Source: Bacteroidales bacterium UBA5433
Lineage (GTDB): Bacteria; Bacteroidota; Bacteroidia; Bacteroidales; UBA932
Direction of reading: 5' to 3'
DNA: 64,000 nt
Assembly: GCA_002427525.1 (NCBI GenBank)
Contig: DIRP01000026.1
Location: 1 to 64,000 of the forward strand
Below the pieces are notes generated by a model. The model searched no databases, was not told the DNA's origin, and was given only the letters and a program-made list of their open reading frames with translations. The position numbers and the translations under genes were made by a program. Positions 45,080 to 52,895 of the stretch are shown here, piece by piece (the stretch's first letter is position 1; every line of letters begins with the position of its first letter).

Positions 45080-45110
45080 TTTGTCAGGCACAAAAAATTA
45101 TGTACCTTTG
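45080..45110 (+). promoter_or_regulatory. full-consensus promoter of rpmE2
   Basis: TTTG at 45080-45083, a 19-base spacer and TACCTTTG at 45103-45110 match the Bacteroidetes promoter in both boxes and spacing. The rpmE2 start codon follows 36 bases later. Confidence 0.75.
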
Positions 45111-45146
45111 CAACCCTATTAAAAGAAAAGATTAAAGACACATACA

Positions 45147-45398
45147 ATGAAACAAGGAATACACCCGGAAACTTACAGATTGGTAGCATTCAAAGATATG
45201 TCCAATGACCATTTGTTCATCACACGTTCCTGCGTTAACACCAAAGAAACCATTACAGTGGACGGAACAGAATATCCTTTGTACAAGTTGGAAATTTCAA
45301 ACACATCCCACCCTTTCTATACAGGTAAGATGAAGCTGGTTGATACGGCCGGACGTGTAGATAAATTCAGAAGCCGTTATGGTGAACGGAAAAAATAA
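45147..45398 (+). CDS. rpmE2: 50S ribosomal protein L31 type B
   Basis: An 83-residue L31 of the zinc-free (C-minus) type: MKQGIHPETYRLV starts the protein and the CxxC pairs of the zinc form are missing, although the general fold residues (HPFYTGKMK, VDKFRSRYG) are there. It has its own strong promoter and a terminator at 45417-45447, so it is expressed alone. Confidence 0.95.
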   Translation: MKQGIHPETYRLVAFKDMSNDHLFITRSCVNTKETITVDGTEYPLYKLEISNTSHPFYTGKMKLVDTAGRVDKFRSRYGERKK

Positions 45399-45416
45399 CG
45401 AAACCAATCATATACC

Positions 45417-45447
45417 CGAAAGCTGTCCCCAAACGGACGGCTTTTTT
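45417..45447 (+). terminator. intrinsic terminator after rpmE2
   Basis: AGCTGTCC (45421-45428) pairs with GGACGGCT (45435-45442) through one G-U pair around a 6-base loop, with AA/TT extending the stem, followed by a run of T to 45447. It sits 20 bases after the L31 stop codon, inside the longest open frame of the next gene, which is evidence that the next gene starts further downstream. Confidence 0.78.
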
Positions 45448-45474
45448 GTTGGGAAACAAAACCGGTTTCCACTT

Positions 45475-46170
45475 ATGGAAACGGAAGACGGATCCTTTAC
45501 TGTGCTGGGCCCTTTGGGAGAAACGTACCATTCCGTGGCAGGTGCTGTACTTGAGTCGCAGTACGTTTATATAGATTGCGGCTTGCATTATTTTATAGAA
45601 AAAAAACAAACAGCCGGAACATTACCCTCTAAAATACATATCTTGGAAATGGGACTGGGTACCGGGCTTAACGCATTTCTTACCTGCCGGGAATTACTTA
45701 CCTGCCGGGAATTACTTACAGAACCCGAAATATTTTACAGGGCCATTGAAAAATATCCCTTGCCGTCGGATCTGGCAGACCGCCTGCATTACGCAACCAA
45801 TCCACAGGAAATAGCGTGCTTTCAAGGTATTCATTCCGATACCTGGGATACTCCTTACCGGATAACCGACCGTTTTACCTTGCTAAAACACCGGTGTGAT
45901 TTATTGGATTTTAATCCCGTGGGTAAGCCACCCGTTCATGTAGTATTTTACGATGCGTTTTCTCCTGCTGCCCAACCGGAATTGTGGACAGAACAGGCAT
46001 TGCAGCGAATTGTTCCTTTACTTGCACCGGAAGCTGTACTGACTACGTACAGTTGCAAAGGCACCTTCCGGCGCCTGCTGGAAAGTCTGGGGTTTACAAC
46101 AGAACGGCTCCCCGGACCGGGCAAAAAGCGCCATATCCTGAGAGCCGTTTTTACAACCCCTCAAATCTGA
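45475..46170 (+). CDS. mnmD: MnmD-like tRNA methyltransferase (mnm5s2U34 synthesis)
   Basis: A Rossmann-fold, AdoMet-dependent methyltransferase of the MnmD/MnmC-N family, which finishes the mnm5s2U modification at tRNA position 34. Visible: GETYHSVAGAVLESQYVYI, HILEMGLGTGLNAFLT (AdoMet loop) and VVFYDAFSPAAQPELWTEQ with TYSCKGTFRRLLESLG. I place the start at 45475 (METEDGSFTVLG, 231 residues): the frame is open to 45379, but that stretch overlaps rpmE2 and contains its terminator. The FAD domain of full-length MnmC is absent. A 6-residue tandem duplication (CRELLT twice) lies near residues 69-80. Confidence 0.85.
   Translation: METEDGSFTVLGPLGETYHSVAGAVLESQYVYIDCGLHYFIEKKQTAGTLPSKIHILEMGLGTGLNAFLTCRELLTCRELLTEPEIFYRAIEKYPLPSDLADRLHYATNPQEIACFQGIHSDTWDTPYRITDRFTLLKHRCDLLDFNPVGKPPVHVVFYDAFSPAAQPELWTEQALQRIVPLLAPEAVLTTYSCKGTFRRLLESLGFTTERLPGPGKKRHILRAVFTTPQI
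45679..45719 (+). repeat. 18-base tandem repeat within mnmD
   Basis: Two perfect copies of an 18-base unit (45679-45696 and 45697-45714) plus the first 5 bases of a third. Each unit codes for six residues (CRELLT is read twice), so the frame is kept. It looks like a recent replication-slippage duplication next to the AdoMet-binding loop. Confidence 0.9.
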
Positions 46171-46182
46171 GGGAAGTGATGA

Positions 46183-46758
46183 TCAATAATTTTCTTTCTT
46201 TTCTTCAAAAAAAGATTTGGGATGCAAACAGGCAGGACAAAGTTCAGGGGCCTTCTTACCTTTGGTAATGTATCCGCAATTCCTGCACTGCCATAAGATT
46301 TCCTCTTCCCTTTCAAAAAACTTTCCGGCTGTTACCCTGGCCAGTAACTGGCGGTAACGTGTCTCGTGCTCTACTTCTACAGAAGCAATGGCCAAAAAAG
46401 CAGCGGCAATTTTTGGGAAACCTTCTTCTGCAGCTGTTTTTGCAAAGGCAGGGTACAGTTCTGCGTGTTCTTCGTATTCGCCTTCTGCTGCAGCCAGCAG
46501 GTTTTCTGCAGTTGTACCAATAACACCTGCCGGATAAGCAGCTGTTATTTCTACCATACCCCCTTCCAGGAATTTAAAAAACCTCTTAGCGTGTTCCTTT
46601 TCCTGCTTTGCCGTTTCTTCAAATACAGCGGCTATTTGTTCATAGCCTTCTTTTTTTGCAGTTGATGCAAAAAATGTGTAACGATTAGCTGCTTGTGATT
46701 CTCCTGCAAAAGCAGCCAGCAGGTTCTGTTCTGTTTTTGTTCCTTTAATAGATTTCAT
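46183..46758 (-). CDS. rubrerythrin
   Basis: A 191-residue diiron-peroxidase that removes hydrogen peroxide with electrons from NADH-linked donors, typical of anaerobes. The ferritin-like part holds the metal Glu/His residues (AGESQAANRY, EETAKQEKEHAKR, EYEEHAELYP, ASVEVEHETRY), and the C-terminal rubredoxin domain has two CxxC pairs (QCRNCGY, ELCPACLHP). The start at 46758 (MKSIKGTKTEQNLL) begins 19 bases beyond the tRNA; the frame up to 46785 would run into the tRNA gene. Confidence 0.95.
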   Translation of the reverse strand: MKSIKGTKTEQNLLAAFAGESQAANRYTFFASTAKKEGYEQIAAVFEETAKQEKEHAKRFFKFLEGGMVEITAAYPAGVIGTTAENLLAAAEGEYEEHAELYPAFAKTAAEEGFPKIAAAFLAIASVEVEHETRYRQLLARVTAGKFFEREEEILWQCRNCGYITKGKKAPELCPACLHPKSFFEEKKENY

Positions 46759-46776
46759 AGTGTTGGATTGTTGTTG

Positions 46777-46848
46777 TAGCCCCACCAGGACTCGAACCTG
46801 AATCTGAAGTTTAGGAAACTTCCGTTCTATCCCTTGAACTATAGGGCC
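46777..46848 (-). tRNA. tRNA-Arg (anticodon CCT)
   Basis: A 72-nucleotide cloverleaf on the minus strand: acceptor GGCCCTA pairs with TGGGGCT (with G-U pairs), anticodon arm GAAGT-TTCCTAA-ACTTC gives anticodon CCT, and the T arm has GGTTCGAGTCC. The discriminator base is A and CCA is not encoded. It reads AGG codons. It lies between rpmF and the rubrerythrin gene on the same strand with gaps of 16 and 18 bases. Confidence 0.95.
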
Positions 46849-46864
46849 GGATTACCGTTTGGTA

Positions 46865-47047
46865 TCAGATAACGTTTTTTTCGACAATCTGCCTGCCACG
46901 GTAAAAACCACACTCCGGACATACCCTGTGGTACATAACGGTTGACCCGCAATTTGAACAGGTTGCCAATGTGGGGGTTGTTAATTTATAATGCGTTCTG
47001 CGTTTGTTTCTTCTTTGTTTAGAAACTCTGTTTTTTGGATGTGCCAT
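46865..47047 (-). CDS. rpmF: 50S ribosomal protein L32
   Basis: A 60-residue zinc-binding ribosomal protein: MAHPKNRVSKQRRNKRR then Cys30, Cys33, Cys43 and Cys46 (TCSNCG, RVCPECG). It follows the yceD-like gene by 11 bases, the widespread yceD-rpmF pair, and precedes tRNA-Arg on the same strand. Confidence 0.97.
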   Translation of the reverse strand: MAHPKNRVSKQRRNKRRTHYKLTTPTLATCSNCGSTVMYHRVCPECGFYRGRQIVEKNVI

Positions 47048-47058
47048 ATCTCAATCTC

Positions 47059-47559
47059 CTATTTTTTATTGTCCATTAAATCTTTCAGCTGACTGAAAGC
47101 CGTTTGTTCCGTTATATCTTTTTCTTCCGTTTCCTGTTTCCATAAAGCCAGCATTTCCTTATTACAGGTACCTACATCTTCGTGTACACGCTGGATGGGC
47201 AAAGCCAGACATACGCTGTCATACACGTATTGTGTAAGGTCAATCCTGCCGGTATCCAAATCAGTGCATTCTTGCGTTTCCTCTCTGTCCAAAGTACCGT
47301 CAAAAGAAACCGGAATACTTAGCCTATCCAGGCAACGATCGCACAAAAGTACAACATATCCTGCAATTTTTACAGAAATGACAAGGGTGTCTTCCGAGGT
47401 TTTATTTACCAGTACGTCTGTTGTAAGATCTGCCTGTAAAATGTCTGCATTTTCAAAAGCAGTGAAAAATGCACCATCCACCTGAAATCTAAAATCATAC
47501 GTTCCTTTTGAAAACGACTTCCCTTCTATGATCAGCCTTGTATTTTCCCTGTGTTCCAT
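47059..47559 (-). CDS. DUF177/YceD-family protein
   Basis: A 166-residue protein of the YceD family, whose role in 23S rRNA or ribosome biogenesis is suggested by its constant partner rpmF. It has the CDRC zinc-like pair (LLCDRCLDRLSIPV) in its middle and a conserved acidic DLTQYVYDSVCLALPIQRVH. The start at 47559 (MEHRENTRLIIEG) is chosen over 47580, because a -7 element at 47578-47585 covers the earlier start. Confidence 0.88.
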   Translation of the reverse strand: MEHRENTRLIIEGKSFSKGTYDFRFQVDGAFFTAFENADILQADLTTDVLVNKTSEDTLVISVKIAGYVVLLCDRCLDRLSIPVSFDGTLDREETQECTDLDTGRIDLTQYVYDSVCLALPIQRVHEDVGTCNKEMLALWKQETEEKDITEQTAFSQLKDLMDNKK

Positions 47560-47577
47560 CTGCCCAAAATGAGCCGA

Positions 47578-47585
47578 CAAAGTTA
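47578..47585 (-). promoter_or_regulatory. -7 element of the yceD-rpmF-tRNA transcript
   Basis: Minus-strand TAACTTTG fits TAnnTTTG, so transcription would start near 47574 and run through yceD, rpmF, tRNA-Arg and perhaps the rubrerythrin gene. Confidence 0.5.
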
Positions 47586-47617
47586 AACAAATATTTCAGA
47601 TAATCGTTGTTTTATTA

Positions 47618-47625
47618 TACTTTTG
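47618..47625 (+). promoter_or_regulatory. -7 element of guaA
   Basis: TACTTTTG fits TAnnTTTG; TTTC lies 20 bases upstream, a near-match to TTTG. It is 24 bases before the guaA ATG at 47650. Confidence 0.5.
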
Positions 47626-47649
47626 CACTTTCCGATAACAGATATACGT

Positions 47650-49179
47650 ATGCCTGACACTATCCTTATACTTGATTTTGGTTCACAATCCACCCAGCTG
47701 ATTGGCAGAAGATTACGCGAAATGAATGTGTATTGTGAAGTGTATCCTGCCCACCGCATTCCGGAACCCTGGGCGCAAGTAAAAGGTGTCATTCTCTCCG
47801 GCAGTCCTTTTTCGGTGTTGGACGAAAACGCACCTGCTCCTGACCTTTCAAAATTCCGTGGACACCTCCCCGTCCTGGGCATCTGTTTTGGAGCGCAATA
47901 CCTGGCGCATACGAACGGCGGTACCATACAGAAGTCAGGCTCCGGAGAATACGGAAGGGCCTCACTTCAATTGAAGGAACCCGGTTCTCTGCTTTTCAAA
48001 GGCATTCCGGCGGTAACACAAGTTTGGATGTCACATGGGGAAAATATAGAGGCACTTCCCAAAAACGCACACCTGCTGGCTTCCACAGAAGATGTGCAGC
48101 ATGCGGCCTTCAAGCTTGCAGGAGAAGAAACGTATGGTGTCCAGTTTCATCCGGAAGTATCCCATTCCGTTGACGGATCGCGGCTGCTTGAAAATTTTGC
48201 AAAAAAAATCTGCCATTGCCAGGGAGATTGGACTCCATCGGGTTTCGTGGCATCAGCCATTGCAGAACTGCGTCAAAAGATTGGCAAAGAACAGGTAGTA
48301 ATGGGTATATCGGGAGGTGTGGACAGCACCGTTGCTGCCGTTTTGCTTCACAAAGCCATTGGAAAACAACTGCATTGCATTTTTGTAGATAACGGGTTGC
48401 TGCGGTTGGACGAATTTTCTACTGTGCTGGAATCCTATCGGGATATGGGGTTGCATGTGGTGGGCGTCAATGCCTCGGCACATTTCCTTAAAGCACTCAA
48501 GGGAGTTACAGATCCCGAAGCCAAGCGAAAAGCCATTGGAAGTACTTTCATTACTGTTTTTGCTACGCAAGCAGAGAAAATACCCAATGCCACCTGGCTG
48601 GCTCAGGGAACCATTTACCCCGACGTTGTGGAATCGGCTCATGTGCCGGGAAAGGCACAGGTTATTAAATCACACCACAACGTAGGCGGGCTGCCGGACC
48701 ATGTTCCTCTGAAAATTGTAGAACCTCTGCGGATGCTTTTCAAAGATGAAGTACGGCGGATTGGATTGGAACTGGGCATAAGGGAAGATATGATTAACAG
48801 GCATCCGTTTCCCGGACCCGGTCTGGCCATTCGGCTGCTGGGAGAAGTCACTCCGGAAAAACTTGACATCTTAAGGCAGGCCGATGCTGTTTTTATCAAC
48901 TCCCTGCGCACACACGGATTGTATGACAAAGTCTGGCAGGCAGGCGCCATTCTTTTACCTGTTAAAAGCGTAGGCGTTATGGGCGATGAACGTACGTATG
49001 AATATACGCTTGCACTGCGTGCTGTGGCATCACTTGACGGTATGTCTGCAGACTGGGTGCATTTGCCGTACGATTTTTTAATGAAAGTGTCGAACGATAT
49101 TATAAACAAAGTCAGGGGAATTAACCGTGTTGTTTATGACATTTCATCCAAACCCCCCGCTACCATCGAATGGGAGTAA
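47650..49179 (+). CDS. guaA: GMP synthase (glutamine-hydrolysing)
   Basis: GuaA turns XMP into GMP using ATP and glutamine. The 509-residue protein starts MPDTILILDFGSQ. The glutaminase triad is Cys79 (GICFGAQY), His167 and Glu169 (QFHPEVS). The ATP-pyrophosphatase P-loop is SGGVDS at 221-226, and the C-terminal dimerisation domain contains HPFPGPGLAIR and ends SSKPPATIEWE, the standard end. Single gene, convergent with the glycosylase gene (12-base gap). Confidence 0.97.
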   Translation: MPDTILILDFGSQSTQLIGRRLREMNVYCEVYPAHRIPEPWAQVKGVILSGSPFSVLDENAPAPDLSKFRGHLPVLGICFGAQYLAHTNGGTIQKSGSGEYGRASLQLKEPGSLLFKGIPAVTQVWMSHGENIEALPKNAHLLASTEDVQHAAFKLAGEETYGVQFHPEVSHSVDGSRLLENFAKKICHCQGDWTPSGFVASAIAELRQKIGKEQVVMGISGGVDSTVAAVLLHKAIGKQLHCIFVDNGLLRLDEFSTVLESYRDMGLHVVGVNASAHFLKALKGVTDPEAKRKAIGSTFITVFATQAEKIPNATWLAQGTIYPDVVESAHVPGKAQVIKSHHNVGGLPDHVPLKIVEPLRMLFKDEVRRIGLELGIREDMINRHPFPGPGLAIRLLGEVTPEKLDILRQADAVFINSLRTHGLYDKVWQAGAILLPVKSVGVMGDERTYEYTLALRAVASLDGMSADWVHLPYDFLMKVSNDIINKVRGINRVVYDISSKPPATIEWE

Positions 49180-49191
49180 TCCTGAAGTCTT

Positions 49192-49791
49192 TTACAATGC
49201 TTCTTTAAACAATTGTGCGTAAAATGCAGCTTTTTTCTCCAGTGCCATGGGGTACGCTCTGGAAGTAGAAGGCATCCTGTAGAACCTCATGTGCCGCGTA
49301 CCGTAATGAAACGTTTTATACTCCCCTACCCGGGGAAGGTCCGGTGCCCGATCGAATTCCTGACCGGCAAGTACCTGCAACAAAGTTTCGGCAGCTTTCT
49401 GTCCCGTAACGGCCACACTACTGCATAAAGGAATTTGTACCAACAGGCGGGCAAGGTCTACAGGTTCCACTACCTGCAAGTGTTTGTCGGATGCATTTCC
49501 CTTTTCACGCAATACCTTGGCTGCCGTGTCGTACAACGCAATGCCTTTTTCCCGGCAGAAGTTTTCGATGGCTTCTTGATTGAATTTGTTACCACGAATA
49601 AAGTGATTTTTGTTGCTAAAAAATACAGTTCCTACAATACGCCACATATCATTTTGGAAATTGGGATAATAAAAATCCATGGACCAGCGAGCCACCGGAG
49701 GAGGAAAACTTCCCATCATCAAAAGCCGTGCTTTTGGAGGAAGAAAAGGCTCTAATGGATGATTTTCCTGTAGACTGAACAACGTATTCAT
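49192..49791 (-). CDS. uracil-DNA glycosylase-superfamily protein
   Basis: A 199-residue protein of the UDG fold. The motif 1-like loop is LLMMGSFPPPVARWSMDFYYPN; NDMWRIVG and the SVAVTGQKAAETLL strand follow, and the C-terminal PSTSRAYPMALEKK (MPSTSRA, motif 2-like loop) is typical of mismatch/uracil glycosylases of the MUG-related branch. It would remove deaminated or mismatched bases. The start could also be at 49812. Substrate specificity is not readable. It is divergent from the ATP-grasp cassette. Confidence 0.68.
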   Translation of the reverse strand: MNTLFSLQENHPLEPFLPPKARLLMMGSFPPPVARWSMDFYYPNFQNDMWRIVGTVFFSNKNHFIRGNKFNQEAIENFCREKGIALYDTAAKVLREKGNASDKHLQVVEPVDLARLLVQIPLCSSVAVTGQKAAETLLQVLAGQEFDRAPDLPRVGEYKTFHYGTRHMRFYRMPSTSRAYPMALEKKAAFYAQLFKEAL

Positions 49792-49842
49792 AAAAGTACT
49801 AATATCGCACATTATTTTAACTAATCTGCAAAAACAAATGAA

Positions 49843-50871
49843 ATGAAAATTGGTCTAACCTACGATCTGCGGTCTGAATACCTGTCTTTGGGGTACACAG
49901 AAGAAGAAACCGCAGAATTTGACAACACAGAGACGCTCCGGGGCATCGAAATTGCCCTGCATGCACTGGGTTACGAAACCGAGCGCATTGGCAACTCACG
50001 GTCACTCATGATGCGTCTTCTGGAAGGGAACAGGTGGGATCTTGTCTTCAACATTTGTGAGGGACTTTATGGCGACGGAAGAGAATCGCTTGTTCCTGCC
50101 ATCCTGGATGACTGGCAAATTCCTTATGTTTTTTCTGGCGCTGCAACCATGGCCCTTACCCTGAACAAAGCCTTATGCAAAAGGGTGGTAAGAGATGCCG
50201 GTATACCTACTCCTGATTTTTGCCTGGTCAATTCCGAAGATGACTTGTTACAAAACAAACCGCCCTTCCCTCTTTTTCTGAAACCTTCCATGGAAGGATC
50301 GGGCAAAGGCGTTAGCGAATTCTCCCTGGTTACTACAGAAGAAGAATACAGGAGGGTATGTCTTCATTTGTTAAAACAATTCAACCAGCCCGTACTGGTT
50401 GAATCGTATCTGCCCGGAAGGGAATTTACGGCAGGTATTTGCGGAAACGGACCGGATGCCCGCGTAATTGGTGTCATGGAAGTTGTTTTTAAACAAGAAA
50501 TTTCTGCTATTTATTCGTATGAAAACAAGCAGAATTACAAAACAGTAGTGGAATACCGCCCGGCAGACCGGGACATGGAATCCAAATGCAGCCGACTGGC
50601 CTTACAAGTCTGGGAAGTTACAGGTTCTAAAGATGCCGGACGAGTTGATATGAAGCTTACTATAGAAGGCGAACCCGAATTCATGGAAATGAATCCACTA
50701 GCCGGTTTGAATTACAAAGATTCCGACCTCCCCATTCTGGCCAGGATGCATGGGATGGATTTCCGGCAGTTGATAGATACCATCATGCAGTCGGCCATAA
50801 AACGAATTTTCTGCAACCCTGCGCAAACGGTACTCATTGAAAATGAACAATACAGTTGTTATCCTGCATAA
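49843..50871 (+). CDS. D-Ala-D-Ala ligase-like ATP-grasp enzyme 1
   Basis: A 342-residue ATP-grasp ligase close to D-Ala-D-Ala ligase: MTLTLNKALCKRVV-type substrate segment with DAGIPTPDF, ATP-binding LFLKPSMEGSGKGV, omega-loop-like YSYENKQNYKT, and metal-binding EFMEMNPLAGLN, where Ddl has an NTMPG-like end. The last feature and the pairing with a second ligase suggest a peptide-ligase role other than cell-wall Ddl. Cytosolic. It is followed by a second ligase overlapping by 29 bases. Start at 49843 (MKIGLTYDLR) is the family start. Confidence 0.8.
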   Translation: MKIGLTYDLRSEYLSLGYTEEETAEFDNTETLRGIEIALHALGYETERIGNSRSLMMRLLEGNRWDLVFNICEGLYGDGRESLVPAILDDWQIPYVFSGAATMALTLNKALCKRVVRDAGIPTPDFCLVNSEDDLLQNKPPFPLFLKPSMEGSGKGVSEFSLVTTEEEYRRVCLHLLKQFNQPVLVESYLPGREFTAGICGNGPDARVIGVMEVVFKQEISAIYSYENKQNYKTVVEYRPADRDMESKCSRLALQVWEVTGSKDAGRVDMKLTIEGEPEFMEMNPLAGLNYKDSDLPILARMHGMDFRQLIDTIMQSAIKRIFCNPAQTVLIENEQYSCYPA

Positions 50872-51811
50872 CCGGCTACCGGCCCAACCTACCCCGGATG
50901 AGCAAGATGTTATGGACCAGGTATACTTGATCCATAAAGCTTTAGAAGCATTGGGATATAGATGTCAGGTACTTGACGTGGGCAACAACGTATATGAAGA
51001 CCTGCAGCACGTAGCAGCACTCAAACCTGCTTTTGTTTTTAATCTGGTAGAGTCTGTCTTTGGATCTACCGGATTATTGCATATGGTCCCTTCCATACTA
51101 GGAGCATGGAAGATACCTTATACAGGAGTAAGTGAAGAAGGGTTGTATCTGACAACCCGAAAAGTCCTGGCCAAACAAATCATGCGTTCCCACGGAATTG
51201 CCACTCCGGACTGGTTCCCGGTTGGCAGTACTGTTTTCCTTCACAACCATAAGAAATACATTGTTAAGCCGTTGTCAGAAGAAGGATCGGCAGGATTGGA
51301 CGAACACCATGTTTTTAATCCCCTTTCCCCGGGAGTGCAAGACTGGCTGGGTTCTTTCAACCCAAATGAATTTTTTGTTGAAGAATATATTGAGGGGCGC
51401 GAGTTCAACCTGAGTGTTACGGGATGCCCGAACCGTTACAACTTATACCCCATCCCGGAAATGATTTTTAGCGGTTATCCTCCCGATAAACCCAGAATTC
51501 TGGGTTACCGTTCCAAATGGGAAGAAGATTCGTTTGAATACACGCATACCTTCCGGGAATTTGGTACATTGGACCACACACCGGAATTGTGTACTGCATT
51601 GCAAGAAACGGCCATTGCATGCGGGGAACTGTTCCGGTTATCGGGGTATTTCAGGGTAGATATACGCATGGGATCAAACAACATACCCCAGGTTCTTGAG
51701 ATCAATGGGAACCCCTGCATTTCGCCCGACAGCGGGTTCATTGCAGCAGGCAAACAAGCCGGCTATTCCATTAACCAGATTGTTGCGCAGATTACAGCGC
51801 ACCTGAATTAA
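50843..51811 (+). CDS. D-Ala-D-Ala ligase-like ATP-grasp enzyme 2
   Basis: A 322-residue ATP-grasp ligase diverged from its neighbour. Seen: YIVKPLSEEGSAGLDE (nucleotide-binding loop) and a metal-binding end VLEINGNPCISPDSG. The N-terminal sugar-fold half has VFNLVESVFGSTGLLHMVPS, as in Ddl. The frame can start at TTG 50837, but ATG 50843 (MNNTVVILHN) is more likely. The two ligases overlap by 29 bases and must be made together, which points to two related joining reactions in one pathway. Substrates unknown. Confidence 0.8.
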   Translation: MNNTVVILHNRLPAQPTPDEQDVMDQVYLIHKALEALGYRCQVLDVGNNVYEDLQHVAALKPAFVFNLVESVFGSTGLLHMVPSILGAWKIPYTGVSEEGLYLTTRKVLAKQIMRSHGIATPDWFPVGSTVFLHNHKKYIVKPLSEEGSAGLDEHHVFNPLSPGVQDWLGSFNPNEFFVEEYIEGREFNLSVTGCPNRYNLYPIPEMIFSGYPPDKPRILGYRSKWEEDSFEYTHTFREFGTLDHTPELCTALQETAIACGELFRLSGYFRVDIRMGSNNIPQVLEINGNPCISPDSGFIAAGKQAGYSINQIVAQITAHLN

Positions 51812-51816
51812 CAAAT

Positions 51817-52308
51817 ATGAATATTTCATTTAGACACACCCTGCTGTCGGATGACAGAGGCCCTCTGGCTGCTGTAATGGAATCCACCGGTCTTTTTTAC
51901 GATTTTGAGGTAGACGTAGCTATGGAAGTCCTTAACACCTTACTGGAACAAGGAGAACAATCCGGATACTCTGTTGTTATTGCCCAGGACGGTACCCAGC
52001 CGGTAGCCTTTGCTGTATACGGCCCTACACCGTGTACCGTTTCCGGATGGGACATCTATTGGATGGCTGTCAGGGACAACCTGAGGGGTAAAGGACTGGG
52101 TTCTCTGCTCATTGAAATAATAGAGAAAGAAATCTTTAGGCAAGGGGGAACAGACATCTGGATAGAAACTTCGGGCAGAGAAGCATATTTTCCTACCCGC
52201 CAATTTTACGAAAAGCACCGGTACCGGGCCATGGCAGAATTGCCTGATTTTTATGCTCCCGGTGACAGCAAGGTGGTTTACGGAAAAAATGTATCTTTAT
52301 TCCGTTAA
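51817..52308 (+). CDS. GNAT-family N-acetyltransferase
   Basis: A 163-residue GNAT protein with the acetyl-CoA loop RGKGLGSLLIE (motif A, R-G-K-G-L-G). It starts 5 bases after ligase 2 and so shares the transcript. It might acetylate the amine of the product or an amino-acid substrate of the two ligases (inference). Confidence 0.85.
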   Translation: MNISFRHTLLSDDRGPLAAVMESTGLFYDFEVDVAMEVLNTLLEQGEQSGYSVVIAQDGTQPVAFAVYGPTPCTVSGWDIYWMAVRDNLRGKGLGSLLIEIIEKEIFRQGGTDIWIETSGREAYFPTRQFYEKHRYRAMAELPDFYAPGDSKVVYGKNVSLFR

Positions 52309-52325
52309 ACAACTTGAATACAATA

Positions 52326-52895
52326 ATGAACAATCTGATTAAAAAGGATATTGCCGTATTGGTTGGCAGCCTTAGAAAAGAATCCTACGGCCGGCAACTG
52401 GCAGAAGTTATGGCTGCCATGGCGCCGCCAACATTGGATTTGCAAATAATTGAAATCGGGGATCTTCCCTTATATAACGAAGACCTGGAAGGCGACGGCA
52501 TAGAACCGCCAGTTAACTGGGTACAATTCAGGGAAAGGGTTGGACGTGCAGACGGGGTACTTTTGGTAACTCCCGAGTACAACCGATCTACCACCGCTGC
52601 TTTAAAAAATGCCCTTGACGTGGGATCCAGGCCTTATGATAAAAATGTCTGGAGCAACAAACCAACAGCCATTGTATCTGTATCTCAAGGAGCCATTGGA
52701 GGCTTTGGTGCCAACCACCACTTGCGGCAAACGCTCGTTTGTTTGAATTGCCCGGTACTTCCGCTGCCGGAAATGTATCTTGGCGGAGTGGCCGGACTGT
52801 TCAATGAAAAAAGAGAACTCGTGGAAGGCAACGGTGTAGATAAACTTATTACCCGGTTTTTTAGTTCTTACGAACGCTGGCTGGCACGTTTTTAA
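52326..52895 (+). CDS. NADPH-dependent FMN reductase-family flavoprotein
   Basis: A 189-residue flavodoxin-like NADPH:FMN (quinone) reductase. FMN-binding loops are VGSLRKESYGRQL, LLVTPEYNRSTTAALKNALD and VSVSQGAIGGFGAN. Start ATG 52326 (MNNLIKKDIAV) chosen over TTG 52314. It is 17 bases after the GNAT gene and may be cotranscribed. The gene's last 4 bases overlap the convergent patatin gene. A link to the ligase cassette is suggested by position only. Confidence 0.87.
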   Translation: MNNLIKKDIAVLVGSLRKESYGRQLAEVMAAMAPPTLDLQIIEIGDLPLYNEDLEGDGIEPPVNWVQFRERVGRADGVLLVTPEYNRSTTAALKNALDVGSRPYDKNVWSNKPTAIVSVSQGAIGGFGANHHLRQTLVCLNCPVLPLPEMYLGGVAGLFNEKRELVEGNGVDKLITRFFSSYERWLARF

